Source of the DNA: an uncultured Myxococcales bacterium
Lineage (GTDB): Bacteria; Myxococcota_A; Polyangia; Polyangiales; Houyiibacteriaceae
Length of the DNA: 38,811 bases
Reading direction: 5' to 3'
Assembly (NCBI GenBank): GCA_937893795.1
Contig: CALCTH010000530.1
Location: forward strand, 1-38,811
In this document: in pieces, positions 20,701-27,964 of the stretch
Layout: every line of letters begins with the position of its first letter
How positions within the stretch are numbered: the first letter of the stretch is position 1
The notes under the pieces: generated by a model
Database searches by the model: none
The model's input: the letters and a program-made list of their open reading frames with translations, nothing else
What the model was told of the DNA's origin: nothing
Translations under genes and position numbers: made by a program

Positions 20701-20867
20701 AGCGCGATCATGTCGGGCCCCGCGTCGCCCATGTCCGGGCCGGCGTCCGTGGGACCACCGTCCACGTCGACGATCATGTCGACGCCGAGGTCGTCGGCCG
20801 GGCGCACGTCGGTCTCACCACAGGCCGCCAGGAGCGCCAGCGCACAGGTCACGTAAGCAAGTCTCAT
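17724..20867 (-). CDS. Multidomain Cys-rich lipoprotein with three MAM-like jelly-roll domains
   Basis: A 1047-residue lipoprotein with lipobox LLAAC (Cys16). A PD/GPDM-repeat linker spans 20-82. Five Cys repeats (83-325) follow the pattern CxDGxxNGxETDxDCGGxxCxxC. The first MAM/choice-of-anchor-J-like domain (about 330-505) reads EEDFGAGDGGWTSGGPGSSW and ends FDDVRV. Cys repeats (505-595) precede a second copy (about 600-770), a CARDB-like linker domain (about 770-865) and a third copy (873-1047) ending GLDDVIIQ. Such domains bind glycans or proteins; I see no catalytic site. ATG 20867 is chosen because GGAGG lies 9 nt upstream and a lipoprotein signal starts there. A longer upstream open frame only covers non-coding repeats. 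The stop overlaps the next gene by 4 bp. Confidence 0.9.
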   Translation of the reverse strand: MRLAYVTCALALLAACGETDVRPADDLGVDMIVDVDGGPTDAGPDMGDAGPDMIALPDLGPDMADLGPDMPDMGPDMPDLGPPDPCFDGVRSGDETDVDCGGETCEARCADTLRCDISPDCISLVCIGGVCQSPTCRDGISNGDETGTDCGGPTCPGCGLGEGCVTMTDCAMGRCVDDFCVAEHCFDGEVNFTETDLDCGGGDCAPCALGLRCVSVSDCLSGDCVDGFCLSALCLNGMMDPGAVGVDCGGTDCPGCPDGTACTLPEDCLSGRCEGGSCTSCEDGVRNGTESDVDCGGADCRPCAGGDMCAAPSDCISLTCTAGICEGASTFYEEDFGAGDGGWTSGGPGSSWAYGTPTTATLTGGFTGTSVWVTNLSGDYDDNEASFVESPRIDLSGAVGDPLIELAVFYETEDCCDGMRLEMSLGGGAFTTVGSSDAPDWYPERAFGDADWRGSSGGWRLLRNTLVGAAGSSDVRLRLFFDSDGSVTDEGVAFDDVRVFEDTCTNGVLDAGEGDVDCGGDCSPCADGLTCTLPAQCDSGRCEMGTCTSCEDGIQNGGEMAIDCAGGGCGLCPSGTACTGPAICASGMCDMMVCTTPAAFLDVDFEADAGGFTIGGTSSSWARGAPAGAVIDRAANGTNAFVTNLTGDYNDSESSFIESPPMDLRGAGGDPILSFNLWYVTESCCDEGFVEVSTDGGRTYTKVLAAPGAEGWYNDTANQWWDGGNGGWTAVSTQLTGTDGFADVRLRFRFSSDGSVTEEGFAIDDVRVAAPQPDLATTIVESATACNAGEIQVTNVGTAESLRFDLTTLVDGVPSVRTVMTRLDPGETFRTTTSATTTLGAFVSAAGDTNASNDADSLSIRAPVVITTTTRYLEDFETNPGGWLVSGTNADWAWGVVPTTGGSFIRSADSGSRAFVTAPGADYQPDQSSFLTSPCFDTSAFTADPEISFSRLFELEATNDHVFVEISTDGGSTWTKLGAFGTGTNWYNDLSGDFWDGLSGFPNAWARASNTLTGAAGQDDVRVRFAMVSNAASIEEDGFGLDDVIIQ

Positions 20868-21224
20868 CGTCGTCGGCCTCCGGCCGTCGCCGAGCTCGCG
20901 CCCGGCACAACTCTCCGTATCACGAGGAGCCTGAGGCGGCTCACACGGCTCAGTTCTGATTGGCGGATGGACTGGCTTAGCCGGGCCCGGAGCGAATTCG
21001 CTGAGGAGGGCGGTCTTCTTTCCGTGGGCTCCCCAACCCACGGCGGTGCTGATTGGCGGATGGACCGGCTTCGCCGCGCCCAACCCTCGGTGGTGCTGAT
21101 TGGCGGAGGGACCGGCTTCGCCGGGCTCGGAGCGCTTTCGCTGGGGAGGGCGGTCTTGCCGTGGGCTCCCCAACCCACGGTGGTGCTGATTGGCGGATGG
21201 ACCGGCTTTGGCGGATGGACCCGC
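20868..21224. repeat. Non-coding repeat block with four copies of a 23-bp core and two hairpins
   Basis: A core starting CTGATTGGCGGATGGACCGG recurs at 20956, 21049, 21096 and 21186, at steps of 93, 47 and 90 bp. A fifth partial copy (GGCGGATGGACCCG) lies near 21210. The two long units also share GGAGGGCGGTCTT and an identical hairpin: CCGTGGG-8 nt-CCCACGG at 21022-21043 and 21159-21180, with loop CTCCCCAA. The block lies between the start of the 1047-residue lipoprotein gene and the end of sixA. Spacing is irregular and there are no spacers, so it is not a CRISPR. It looks like a dispersed intergenic repeat family or structured RNA. Confidence 0.8.
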
Positions 21225-21722
21225 TCAGCCCGGGACGGACGCGAGGGTCTCGACGATGCGGACCCCTACCGGGTCCACCCAGAAGGCGAAGCGGCCGTCG
21301 TCCGGCGAGCCGTCGATCACGCATGCCGAGCCCGTCCGGAAGCCCGGCACCCGGTCGACGGCGAGGAGCTGACCGGCCAGCAGCCGCACGCGTGGCTCGT
21401 GGCTCACGAGCAGCACCTGCGCGTTCTTCGGCAGCTCGTCCAGCACCGAGAGCGCCTGCGCCGTCGTCCCCCGCTCCGGACCCAGGGCCGTGACGGCCGG
21501 AAGTGAGCCGCGGTAGGCGAGCGCGCTCGAGAGAATCTCTGCCGTCTGCACGGCCCGAACCAACGGGCTCGAGAACACGTGCGTGGGGCGAAGCCGCTCG
21601 CTCAGGAGCGTCCCGACGCGCTCCGCCCGCGCCCGGCCCTCGGCCGTGAGCCAGCGCGCGTCGTCACTCGCGGCCTCGTAGAGGTCGACGGCGGTGCTGT
21701 GGCGGACGATGCAGATGCGCAT
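21225..21722 (-). CDS. sixA: SixA-like phosphohistidine phosphatase
   Basis: A 165-residue histidine phosphatase superfamily protein. The N-terminal catalytic RH motif is R7-H8 (MRICIVRHSTAVD). The later SHEP motif supplies the second His. SSPLVRAVQTAEIL and the short length place it with SixA, which removes phosphate from His-phosphotransfer or PTS proteins; a different phospho-substrate is possible. ATG 21722 is chosen because the RH motif must lie near the N-terminus, and a good TATACT (21731-21736, minus strand) ends 8 nt upstream. That promoter sits in the 25-bp gap behind the kinase gene, so sixA may have its own start as well as readthrough from the kinase. Confidence 0.85.
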   Translation of the reverse strand: MRICIVRHSTAVDLYEAASDDARWLTAEGRARAERVGTLLSERLRPTHVFSSPLVRAVQTAEILSSALAYRGSLPAVTALGPERGTTAQALSVLDELPKNAQVLLVSHEPRVRLLAGQLLAVDRVPGFRTGSACVIDGSPDDGRFAFWVDPVGVRIVETLASVPG

Positions 21723-21730
21723 GCACGGCA

Positions 21731-21736
21731 AGTATA
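21731..21736 (-). promoter_or_regulatory. -10-like hexamer TATACT before sixA
   Basis: TATACT on the minus strand ends 8 nt before the sixA ATG. It lies in the 25-bp gap after the kinase stop. Confidence 0.45.
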
Positions 21737-21747
21737 CCGCGCTCGCG

Positions 21748-22707
21748 TCAGGCTGCCGTGAGCTCGACGCGCGTCGGGAGCTCGTCCGTGCGCTCTTCGG
21801 CGCGCGAGAGCCGTTCGACGAGGCGGGCCTCGACCTCGGCCCGGTCCGCACAGAGGGTCCGCAGCGCGCGCGCGGCGGCACGGGCGTTGGCGTAGCGGTC
21901 TTCCCGCGCGCGGCCGAGGAGCCGGGCCACGATGGCGTCCGTCGCGGCGGAGGCCTCGGAGACGTTCTCGAGGCGCGGCGCGTCCTCGCGGATGATCCGG
22001 CGAAGCAGCGCCGTCACGTTCGAGCCGCTGAAGGGCAGGCGCCCGGCGACGGCCTCGAAGAGCACGATGCCGAGCCCGAAGAGGTCCGCGCGGCCGTCCA
22101 CGTCGGGGTTCCCGCTCGCCTGCTCGGGCGACACGTAGCTCGGCGTACCGAAGACCCGGCCGCGCTCGCGCTCCCGCTCGCCCTGGGGCGCGGACTCTGC
22201 GGCGCAGACGCCGAAGTCGAGGAGGTGGAAGCCCAGGGTCCCATCGGGGAGCGCCTCGAGCACGATGTGCTCGGGCTTCACGTCGCGGTGCACGTAGCCG
22301 GCGGCGTGGGCGTGCTGGAGCACGTCGAGCACGCGAAGCGCGATGGCGGCCACCTCGTCCTCGGGGAGCGTGCCCGTGCGGCGAAGCAGCCGGTGGAGAC
22401 CTTCGCCGTGGATGCGCTCGAGCACCACGTAGGGCGAGCCGTCGTCCAGGGTCCCCTCGCCGATGGCGGGGACCACGGCCGGATGCGACACGCGGCGCGC
22501 CACCTCGGCCTCGCGCCGCAGTCGGCGGCAGAGGTCGCGGTTGTAGGCGTAGACCGGCCGAAGCGTCTTCACGACGCAGGGATGCCCGTCCCGAAGCCGC
22601 GTGGCCTCGAAGACCACCCCCGTGCCCCCCACGCCGATGCACGCGCCGAGGGCCCACCGACCATCGAGGGTCGTGCCCCGGAGCTCGGCGCGTTCTTCGG
22701 AAGGCAT
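21748..22707 (-). CDS. Hanks-type Ser/Thr protein kinase with altered catalytic loop
   Basis: A 319-residue kinase domain protein without a membrane segment. From ATG 22707: glycine loop GVGGTGVV (25-32), the lysine in CVVKTL (K48), catalytic loop HRDVKPEH (D142), DFG (164-166), the P+1 region GTPSYVSPEQASG, and FGLGIVLFEAVAGRLPF. The loop has His147 where Asn normally binds Mg2+ (KPEH instead of KPEN), which could weaken activity. ATG 22707 is preferred (GGAAGG upstream, next to the kinase fold). An in-frame GTG at 22890 would add a 61-residue Arg-rich tail. It lies 25 bp before sixA on the same strand, suggesting a kinase-phosphatase pair. Confidence 0.9.
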   Translation of the reverse strand: MPSEERAELRGTTLDGRWALGACIGVGGTGVVFEATRLRDGHPCVVKTLRPVYAYNRDLCRRLRREAEVARRVSHPAVVPAIGEGTLDDGSPYVVLERIHGEGLHRLLRRTGTLPEDEVAAIALRVLDVLQHAHAAGYVHRDVKPEHIVLEALPDGTLGFHLLDFGVCAAESAPQGERERERGRVFGTPSYVSPEQASGNPDVDGRADLFGLGIVLFEAVAGRLPFSGSNVTALLRRIIREDAPRLENVSEASAATDAIVARLLGRAREDRYANARAAARALRTLCADRAEVEARLVERLSRAEERTDELPTRVELTAA

Positions 22708-22960
22708 GCGACGACCTTCCGGGGTCGCCGGATCCCGGTCAAAAAAGCGGCGAAGCGCGCGCGGGGGCGTGCGTTTGCGCCGGGGCTCGGAGCGCGGGGC
22801 GGTCGCGGCCTCGCTCGTGCGACGACGTCCGCCGCGCAAGAGCCGGAGCAGCGCGCGGGCTCCTCCTCTTTTCTCCTTCGTCCGTCCCACCTTTCGAGCG
22901 AACGGCCGGGGCCCCGGGGCTTTGAGGGGCCTCGATCGGGGAGGGGCCCTCCAGGTGTCC

Positions 22961-23923
22961 TCAGAAGGTGAGGGCGACCTCGGCGATGCCCCAGATGTGC
23001 GCCCGGCGCTGGCGCTCGAAGACCCGGGACTGGACCACCTGCGCGTAGCGCACCCGCACCCGCCGGTAGCGCATGACGGCCACGAGGCGAAGCTCGTGCA
23101 GCACGGGCGCGCCCTCGACGTCGTGATTCACGCTCGCCGGCCGCGTCTCGAGCAGATGGTCGTAGAGGACGAGGCGTTGCACGTACGCACCGGCGAAGGC
23201 GAGGCCGACCCGTTTCTGCGAGTCGAAGGCGGGCGCGCTGAGCCGAGGCGAGAAGACGGCTACGTTCTCGACGTCTGCGAGGCGCCAGCGCACGAAGGCG
23301 CCCGCGCCGGCCGCGCCCTCGCGCCGGATGGTCCCCAGGTCGCCGGCGCCCCAGACCGTCGCGCCGGCCCGTCCGCCGTCGCCAAAGGCCGCGCCGCGCG
23401 CGTGGGCGCGTTCGAGCGCCACCTGCACGCTGACCCGCGAGGGCAGCTGCGTGGCCCAGCCTTCGGGCTGGTAGCTGCCCAGCACCGTATGAACGGCGCG
23501 CTGCGTCTGCTTCCCGAGTGCCCCTGGACCGACGACGCCGGCGCTCAGGTAGCGGCCGAGCGCGTCCCGGCGTCCCTGGAGCACCGCGCCGACTCGTCCG
23601 CGGAGCCAGCCCGCGTAGGGCCGGTCGCCCCAGGTGGGGGCCGGGAGCCGAAGAAAGCGCGGCGTGTAGATGGACTGCACCGCCGCCACGTCGAGGCTGA
23701 GCGCGCTCGGGCCCCAGCGGCGCAGCGCGAGGGTGGCGAGCCGGGCGTTGAAGGTCAGCGCGAAGAGGTTCGTGAAGTAGCGGTCCGAGTCGCCGAAGAC
23801 GTCGTTGTCGAGGCGAGCCCCCAGCGTGTAGGGGCGCGGGGCCGGGTCCTCGGCGGCGGCCGGTACCGGCACGCTGGCCAGGAGAGCGCACGCGAGCAGA
23901 GAGGGGCCGAGCCGGCGGAGCAC
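22961..23923 (-). CDS. LpxR-like lipid A deacylase (DUF2219 family), outer-membrane barrel
   Basis: A 320-residue protein with a signal peptide ending PAAAE (about 25), starting at GTG 23923. The mature N-terminus has LDNDVFGDSDRYFTNLFALT, holding the Asn40-Asp41 pair and Thr51 typical of LpxR. TWGDRPYAGWL and VHTVLGSYQPEGWATQLPS follow, with His145 as the candidate catalytic His. The last residues (EVALTF) end in an aromatic, as in outer-membrane barrels. LpxR removes the 3'-acyloxyacyl chain of lipid A; substrate here is unproved, and I cannot confirm the catalytic Glu by eye. Divergent from sctR. Confidence 0.82.
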   Translation of the reverse strand: MLRRLGPSLLACALLASVPVPAAAEDPAPRPYTLGARLDNDVFGDSDRYFTNLFALTFNARLATLALRRWGPSALSLDVAAVQSIYTPRFLRLPAPTWGDRPYAGWLRGRVGAVLQGRRDALGRYLSAGVVGPGALGKQTQRAVHTVLGSYQPEGWATQLPSRVSVQVALERAHARGAAFGDGGRAGATVWGAGDLGTIRREGAAGAGAFVRWRLADVENVAVFSPRLSAPAFDSQKRVGLAFAGAYVQRLVLYDHLLETRPASVNHDVEGAPVLHELRLVAVMRYRRVRVRYAQVVQSRVFERQRRAHIWGIAEVALTF

Positions 23924-24045
23924 GGGGCGCAGTACGTCACGGCGCGACGGACGTTTCCAGCCGCGGCTCTCGGGCCCTCCTTTTTGCGCGGGCCGGTGGA
24001 GCTGCGGCGTTGACGCTGGTGCATCTCGGCGCGGATTCTCCCGCC

Positions 24046-24720
24046 ATGCTCTCCGAGCAGCCCATCGCCGCGCTTCTCGTCCTCGCGGGGCTGTCGCTGC
24101 TCCCTTTCGCGTTCGTGGTCGCGACGAGCTTCGTGAAGATCAGCGTCGTCCTCTCCATCCTGCGCAACGGTCTCGGCACCGGTCAGGTGCCGTCGGGGAC
24201 GGTGATCACCGGGCTCTCGCTCATCCTCACGCTCTACGTGATGACGCCCGTGGGCGAGGCCATGGCCGAGGCCGCGGCGCCGGCGGCCTCGCGCGTCGAC
24301 CCCACCGCCCCCGCCGGCCCCGACGAGCTCACGGCGCTTCGCGAGGCCTTCGACGCGGGCAAGGAGCCGCTCCGTGCGTTCCTCGCGCGCCACGCCGGCG
24401 ACCGAGAGCAGGAGCTCTTCGTCGATCTCGCGCGGCGCACCCGGGCGCCGGATCGCCGGGCCGACGTCGCCGCCGAGGACTTCCTCGTCGTGCTGCCCGC
24501 GTTCTTGGTGAGCGAGCTGAGCGAGGCCTTTCAGATCGGATTCCTGGTCTTTCTCCCCTTCCTGGTCATCGACATGGTGGTCGCCAACGTGCTCCTCGCG
24601 CTCGGCATGCACATGCTCTCGCCCACCACGGTCAGCCTGCCCTTCAAGCTCCTCCTCTTCGTGCTCGTCGACGGCTGGACACTGCTCGCCCGGGGCCTGG
24701 TGCTCGGCTACGCGGTCTGA
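24046..24720 (+). CDS. sctR: Type III secretion export apparatus protein SctR (FliP/YscR family)
   Basis: A 224-residue inner-membrane protein. The N-terminal helix is followed by LPFAFVVATSFVKISVVLSI and LRNGLGTGQVPSGTVITGLS, a close match to the SctR/FliP signature. A charged loop comes next, then the C-terminal helices with DFLVVLPAFLVSELSEAFQI, PFLVIDMVVANVLLALGM and FKLLLFVLVDGWTLL. The form is nearer to injectisome SctR than flagellar FliP: short, with no long signal, and LLFVLVDGW. SctR forms the core of the export gate with SctS and SctT. None of those, nor any other type III gene, is in the window. ATG 24046 is preferred to TTG 24010. Confidence 0.88.
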   Translation: MLSEQPIAALLVLAGLSLLPFAFVVATSFVKISVVLSILRNGLGTGQVPSGTVITGLSLILTLYVMTPVGEAMAEAAAPAASRVDPTAPAGPDELTALREAFDAGKEPLRAFLARHAGDREQELFVDLARRTRAPDRRADVAAEDFLVVLPAFLVSELSEAFQIGFLVFLPFLVIDMVVANVLLALGMHMLSPTTVSLPFKLLLFVLVDGWTLLARGLVLGYAV

Positions 24721-24761
24721 GCGTGGCTGCCAAGAAGGCGAAGGAAAGCCCCTCGATCGGC

Positions 24762-24767
24762 TAGCGT
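24762..24767 (+). promoter_or_regulatory. -10-like hexamer TAGCGT
   Basis: TAGCGT ends 6 nt before GTG 24774, which has no clear Shine-Dalgarno of its own. Confidence 0.4.
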
Positions 24768-24773
24768 GGGGGC

Positions 24774-26243
24774 GTGGGCGACTGGCTCCACGATGCGTTC
24801 CACCGCCCGACCACGGGCGCCTACCGTGGCGTCGAGGCGGCCGTGTGGCTCCTCGTGCTCGTCAGCGTGGCGCTGCTCGCGGCCGAGGGCGCCGTGGAGC
24901 GGAGCTCGCCGCTCGGGCAGAGCCTCGCGCTCCTCGACAAGGTGATCCTCGGCACCTTCGCCGTCGAGCTCCTCCTTCGGGTCCTGAGCTACCGGCCGCC
25001 CGAGCTCGCGGTCTTCCAGTTCGGCCCCTTGGGCCGCCTGCGAGCTCACCTCGTGGGTCGTCTCTCGCTCCTGCTCCAGCCGCTCCTGCTGGTGGACCTG
25101 GTCACCGTGCTCGCCGTCGTTCCGCAGCTCCGCGGGCTTCGCGCCGTGCGCCTGCTCCGCCTGGTCAAGACGGCGCGGGTCTTTCGCTACGGCAACCCCT
25201 TCGAGGGCCTCGTCACGGCGTTCCGCGCCGACAAGGTGCTCTTCGCCTTCGCCTTCACGGTGCTGGGCGTGGAGACGGTCGTCGGCGGCATCAGCCTCTA
25301 CCTCGTCGAGCGCGGCGCCGAGGGCGCCATCGACTCCGTGGGCGAGGGGCTCTGGTGGGCCCTCGTGACCATCACGACGGTGGGCTACGGCGACATCACG
25401 CCGGTCACGGACCTCGGCCGCGTCGTCGCCGGCGCGCTGATGGTCGGGGGCATGTTCACCCTCGCGCTCTTCGCCGGTATCGCCGGCCACAGCCTCTTGA
25501 ACGCGGTGCTCTCCATCCGCGAGGAGTCCTTTCGCATGAGCGGATACGTCGACCACGTCGTGGTGTGTGGCTACGAGCCCGGGGCGTCGCTGCTCCTCAA
25601 GGAGCTCGTGGAAGAGATCGACGCCGACGTCCGACAGGTCGTGCTCTTCGGGCCCGGCGAGCGACCCCCGGAGCTGCCGGCGAGCTTCGTCTGGGTGGAA
25701 GGCGATCCCACCAAGCGGAGCGAGCTGGACAAGGTGCGGCTCACCCACGCCGGCGACGTCGTGGTCATCGGGCGCCGCTCGCCCTCACCGCAGGCCGCGG
25801 ACGCGATCACGCTGCTCACGCTCTTCACGATTCGCTCCTACCTCGCCGACAAGGACGTGCCCCGGCGGAAGCCGCTCCACGTCGTGGCCGAGATCCTCGA
25901 TGCCGAGAACGTCGCGCACGCGCGCACCAGCGGCGCCGACGAGGTCATCGAGACGCGGCGCCTGGGCTTCTCCATGATCGCCCATGCCGTGGCCTATCCA
26001 GGCGTCGGCAACGTCACGAGCCGCATCGTCGGCGCGGGGGCGCAGAACTTCTACGTGGGACCCGTACCGCCGGAGCTTGCCGGGGAGAGCTTCAAGCAGG
26101 TGGCCCACTCGCTGCGGGAGACCCACGGCGTCATGGTGGTGGGGCTTTGCCAGGGCGAGCAGCACCGCGTGAACCCGCCGGACGACTTTGCCGTGCCCGC
26201 GAGCGCCGAGGTCGTCTACCTCGCCGAAGATCCGAGCCTCTGA
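24774..26243 (+). CDS. Six-TM voltage-sensor-like K+ channel with RCK (TrkA-N/C) domains
   Basis: A 489-residue protein. About six membrane segments lie within residues 20-255. The S4-like helix LRGLRAVRLLRLVKTARVFR carries regularly spaced Arg. The pore has the K+ filter TTVGYGD at 201-207. After the last helix a Rossmann-type RCK/TrkA-N domain (VDHVVVCGYEPGASLLLKEL, about 262-395) is followed by a TrkA-C-like domain (about 400-489). It is therefore likely a K+ channel gated by ligand or voltage; the ligand is unknown. It starts at GTG 24774 and lies 53 bp after sctR on the same strand. Confidence 0.93.
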   Translation: MGDWLHDAFHRPTTGAYRGVEAAVWLLVLVSVALLAAEGAVERSSPLGQSLALLDKVILGTFAVELLLRVLSYRPPELAVFQFGPLGRLRAHLVGRLSLLLQPLLLVDLVTVLAVVPQLRGLRAVRLLRLVKTARVFRYGNPFEGLVTAFRADKVLFAFAFTVLGVETVVGGISLYLVERGAEGAIDSVGEGLWWALVTITTVGYGDITPVTDLGRVVAGALMVGGMFTLALFAGIAGHSLLNAVLSIREESFRMSGYVDHVVVCGYEPGASLLLKELVEEIDADVRQVVLFGPGERPPELPASFVWVEGDPTKRSELDKVRLTHAGDVVVIGRRSPSPQAADAITLLTLFTIRSYLADKDVPRRKPLHVVAEILDAENVAHARTSGADEVIETRRLGFSMIAHAVAYPGVGNVTSRIVGAGAQNFYVGPVPPELAGESFKQVAHSLRETHGVMVVGLCQGEQHRVNPPDDFAVPASAEVVYLAEDPSL

Positions 26244-26286
26244 GCGCGCGCGCGACAGGGCGCCACGCGGCTGATAGAGCCCGCCG

Positions 26287-27348
26287 GTGAGTGAAAGTAC
26301 GGAAGCCGGCGCGACCGACGCCGACACGCGCGTTCGGCCCCTCCGCGTACGCCCCGGCGTGCGCTACCAGTGCCAGGGCGCCGGCCTCTGCTGCACGGAC
26401 ATCCACGCGATCGGTGAGCTGTCGAAGAAGGAGGCCGCGAAGCTGCGCCTCGTCGACGAGCGGGTCGTTCAATACAGCGACGCCATCGAGGGCTTCGTGA
26501 TGGCCATGGACCCCGGCGGGCGCTGCTACTTCCTCGGCGACGACGACCTCTGCGCGCTGCACGCGCCCATGGGCGGCGCGCTCAAGCCCTACGCCTGCCA
26601 CCGCTTTCCCATCGGCCTCGTCGCCACGCCCGAGGGCGGGCGCGTGACCACGGAGCATCGCTGCCCCTGCCGCACCATGGGCGAGCGTCCCGAGCTCACC
26701 GTCGAGGGCGCGACGCCGGCGCTGCGGGACCCGAGCGGCCAGGTACGCACCGCCTTTCACGTGGACCAGGTGCCGCTGACGCGTGACCACGAGGTGAGCT
26801 TCGCGCGCTACGTGGAGGAGGCGGAGACGCCCTTCCGCGAGGCGCTGCAGATGGCGGAGGACCCCGCCGACGCCTTCGACGTGGCGCCCTTCGGCGCGCT
26901 GACGGGCGAGGGCGTCACCTGGGAGCGCATCGCCACGGGCATGGTGGAGATCGAGGGGACGACGCGCGCCGACGAGGCGCGCCGCTACTTCGGCGACGCC
27001 ATCCGCGCCTTCCACGGGGGGCGCGCCGGCCGCCGCAAGCGCCCCTGGGCCGGCGCCTTCGACCGCGTGGAGGAGAAGACGCCGGTGCCGACGGGTACGC
27101 CGACGGAGATGTACCGCGACTGGATCGAGGACGCGGTCTGGAACCTCTATTGGACGAGCTACTGCAGCTTCGCGCAGCTCCGCCGGGAGCTCGTGACGCG
27201 GCTCTGGGTGGCGCGGCACATCGAGCGGCGGCTCCGTCGCAGCAAGCTTCGCGCGGACCGCGCGGCGGCCGAAGCGATCTTCATCGTCGACCTCATCGGC
27301 ACGAGCGACTGGTGGGAGCCCGTCGCGCACCGCTTCGTGGAGCGCTGA
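26287..27348 (+). CDS. YkgJ-type cysteine-cluster protein
   Basis: A 353-residue protein starting at GTG 26287. The N-terminal part has the YkgJ/UPF0153 arrangement: YQCQGAGLCCTD, then GGRCYFLGDDDLCALH, KPYACHRFPIG and later HRCPC. These Cys are thought to bind a metal, possibly zinc or an Fe-S cluster. The remaining ~200 residues are helical and charged, with no named domain. TAGAGC ends 6 nt before the start. It follows the K+ channel gene by 43 bp. Substrate and partner are unknown. Confidence 0.87.
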   Translation: MSESTEAGATDADTRVRPLRVRPGVRYQCQGAGLCCTDIHAIGELSKKEAAKLRLVDERVVQYSDAIEGFVMAMDPGGRCYFLGDDDLCALHAPMGGALKPYACHRFPIGLVATPEGGRVTTEHRCPCRTMGERPELTVEGATPALRDPSGQVRTAFHVDQVPLTRDHEVSFARYVEEAETPFREALQMAEDPADAFDVAPFGALTGEGVTWERIATGMVEIEGTTRADEARRYFGDAIRAFHGGRAGRRKRPWAGAFDRVEEKTPVPTGTPTEMYRDWIEDAVWNLYWTSYCSFAQLRRELVTRLWVARHIERRLRRSKLRADRAAAEAIFIVDLIGTSDWWEPVAHRFVER

Positions 27349-27413
27349 GCGCGCGTCTTCGTTGGCTCTCGCGCGTGTGTTGCGGCGCGGTCCTGGCGCG
27401 CGATGATGGTCGC

Positions 27414-27962
27414 ATGCTTCGGTCGGTGGGGGTCGCTCTCGGGCTGCTGGCGCATGCGCCGGGATGCGCGGGTGGCGCGGCCGCGCCGCCGACTCCCACG
27501 TCGCTGCCCGACGTTTGCCGCACGCCCTCCGGGGCCCGCGCAGAGGCGTCGCTCGAGGCCGGCGAGCGCGACCTTCACGGCTACACGCTCCACGTGCGCG
27601 AGCTGCCCGCGGCGGAGCCGCAGGTCGTCACCTTCGAGCTCCGCGTGAGCGGCGCCAGGAGCCGGCGCCGCCTGCGGGTCGGTGGCACGCCGCAGCGGCC
27701 CTGCGGCCCCTACGCGGCTCCGGACGATCCCTGCGCGGAGGTGGGCATCGGTCTCTTCGCGACGGACCTGCAGGCTCGGCTCGCTGCGATGGACAACGCG
27801 GCGAGCGTCACGCTCCACCACGTCGAGGTGCATGACTGGGGCGACCTCGACGAGGCAGTCGTCGCGTTGGGCGACGCGCTGAGGGCGTGGCGCATGGCGG
27901 ACCCCTTCCGCGTGGCGGTGCGGCCCATGAGCTGCGGGGTGCTGCTGAAGGGGAAGCGCTGA
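27414..27962 (+). CDS. Secreted or lipoprotein hypothetical
   Basis: A 182-residue protein with a short hydrophobic N-terminus (LRSVGVALGLLAHAPGCAGG). The Cys at 18 fits only a poor lipobox (APGC), so it may be a lipoprotein or simply secreted. The mature part has four Cys, likely two disulfides, and no known motif. It ends in TGAGCATG with the next gene, a 2-bp gap, so the two form an operon. A GATGAT hexamer ends 6 nt before ATG 27414. Confidence 0.65.
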   Translation: MLRSVGVALGLLAHAPGCAGGAAAPPTPTSLPDVCRTPSGARAEASLEAGERDLHGYTLHVRELPAAEPQVVTFELRVSGARSRRRLRVGGTPQRPCGPYAAPDDPCAEVGIGLFATDLQARLAAMDNAASVTLHHVEVHDWGDLDEAVVALGDALRAWRMADPFRVAVRPMSCGVLLKGKR

Positions 27963-27964
27963 GC

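Noticed and set aside
20868-21173. N-terminal extension of the 1047-residue lipoprotein
   Set aside because: The extension only translates the non-coding repeat block. The lipoprotein signal and Shine-Dalgarno place the start at 20867.
20956-21224. CRISPR array
   Set aside because: Repeat spacing is irregular (93, 47, 90 bp), the regions between repeats are themselves repeated, and no cas genes are near.
21225-24720. Novel defence system around sixA, kinase, LpxR and sctR
   Set aside because: No nuclease, toxin, NTPase effector or mobile-element signature is present. The genes fit signalling and envelope roles.
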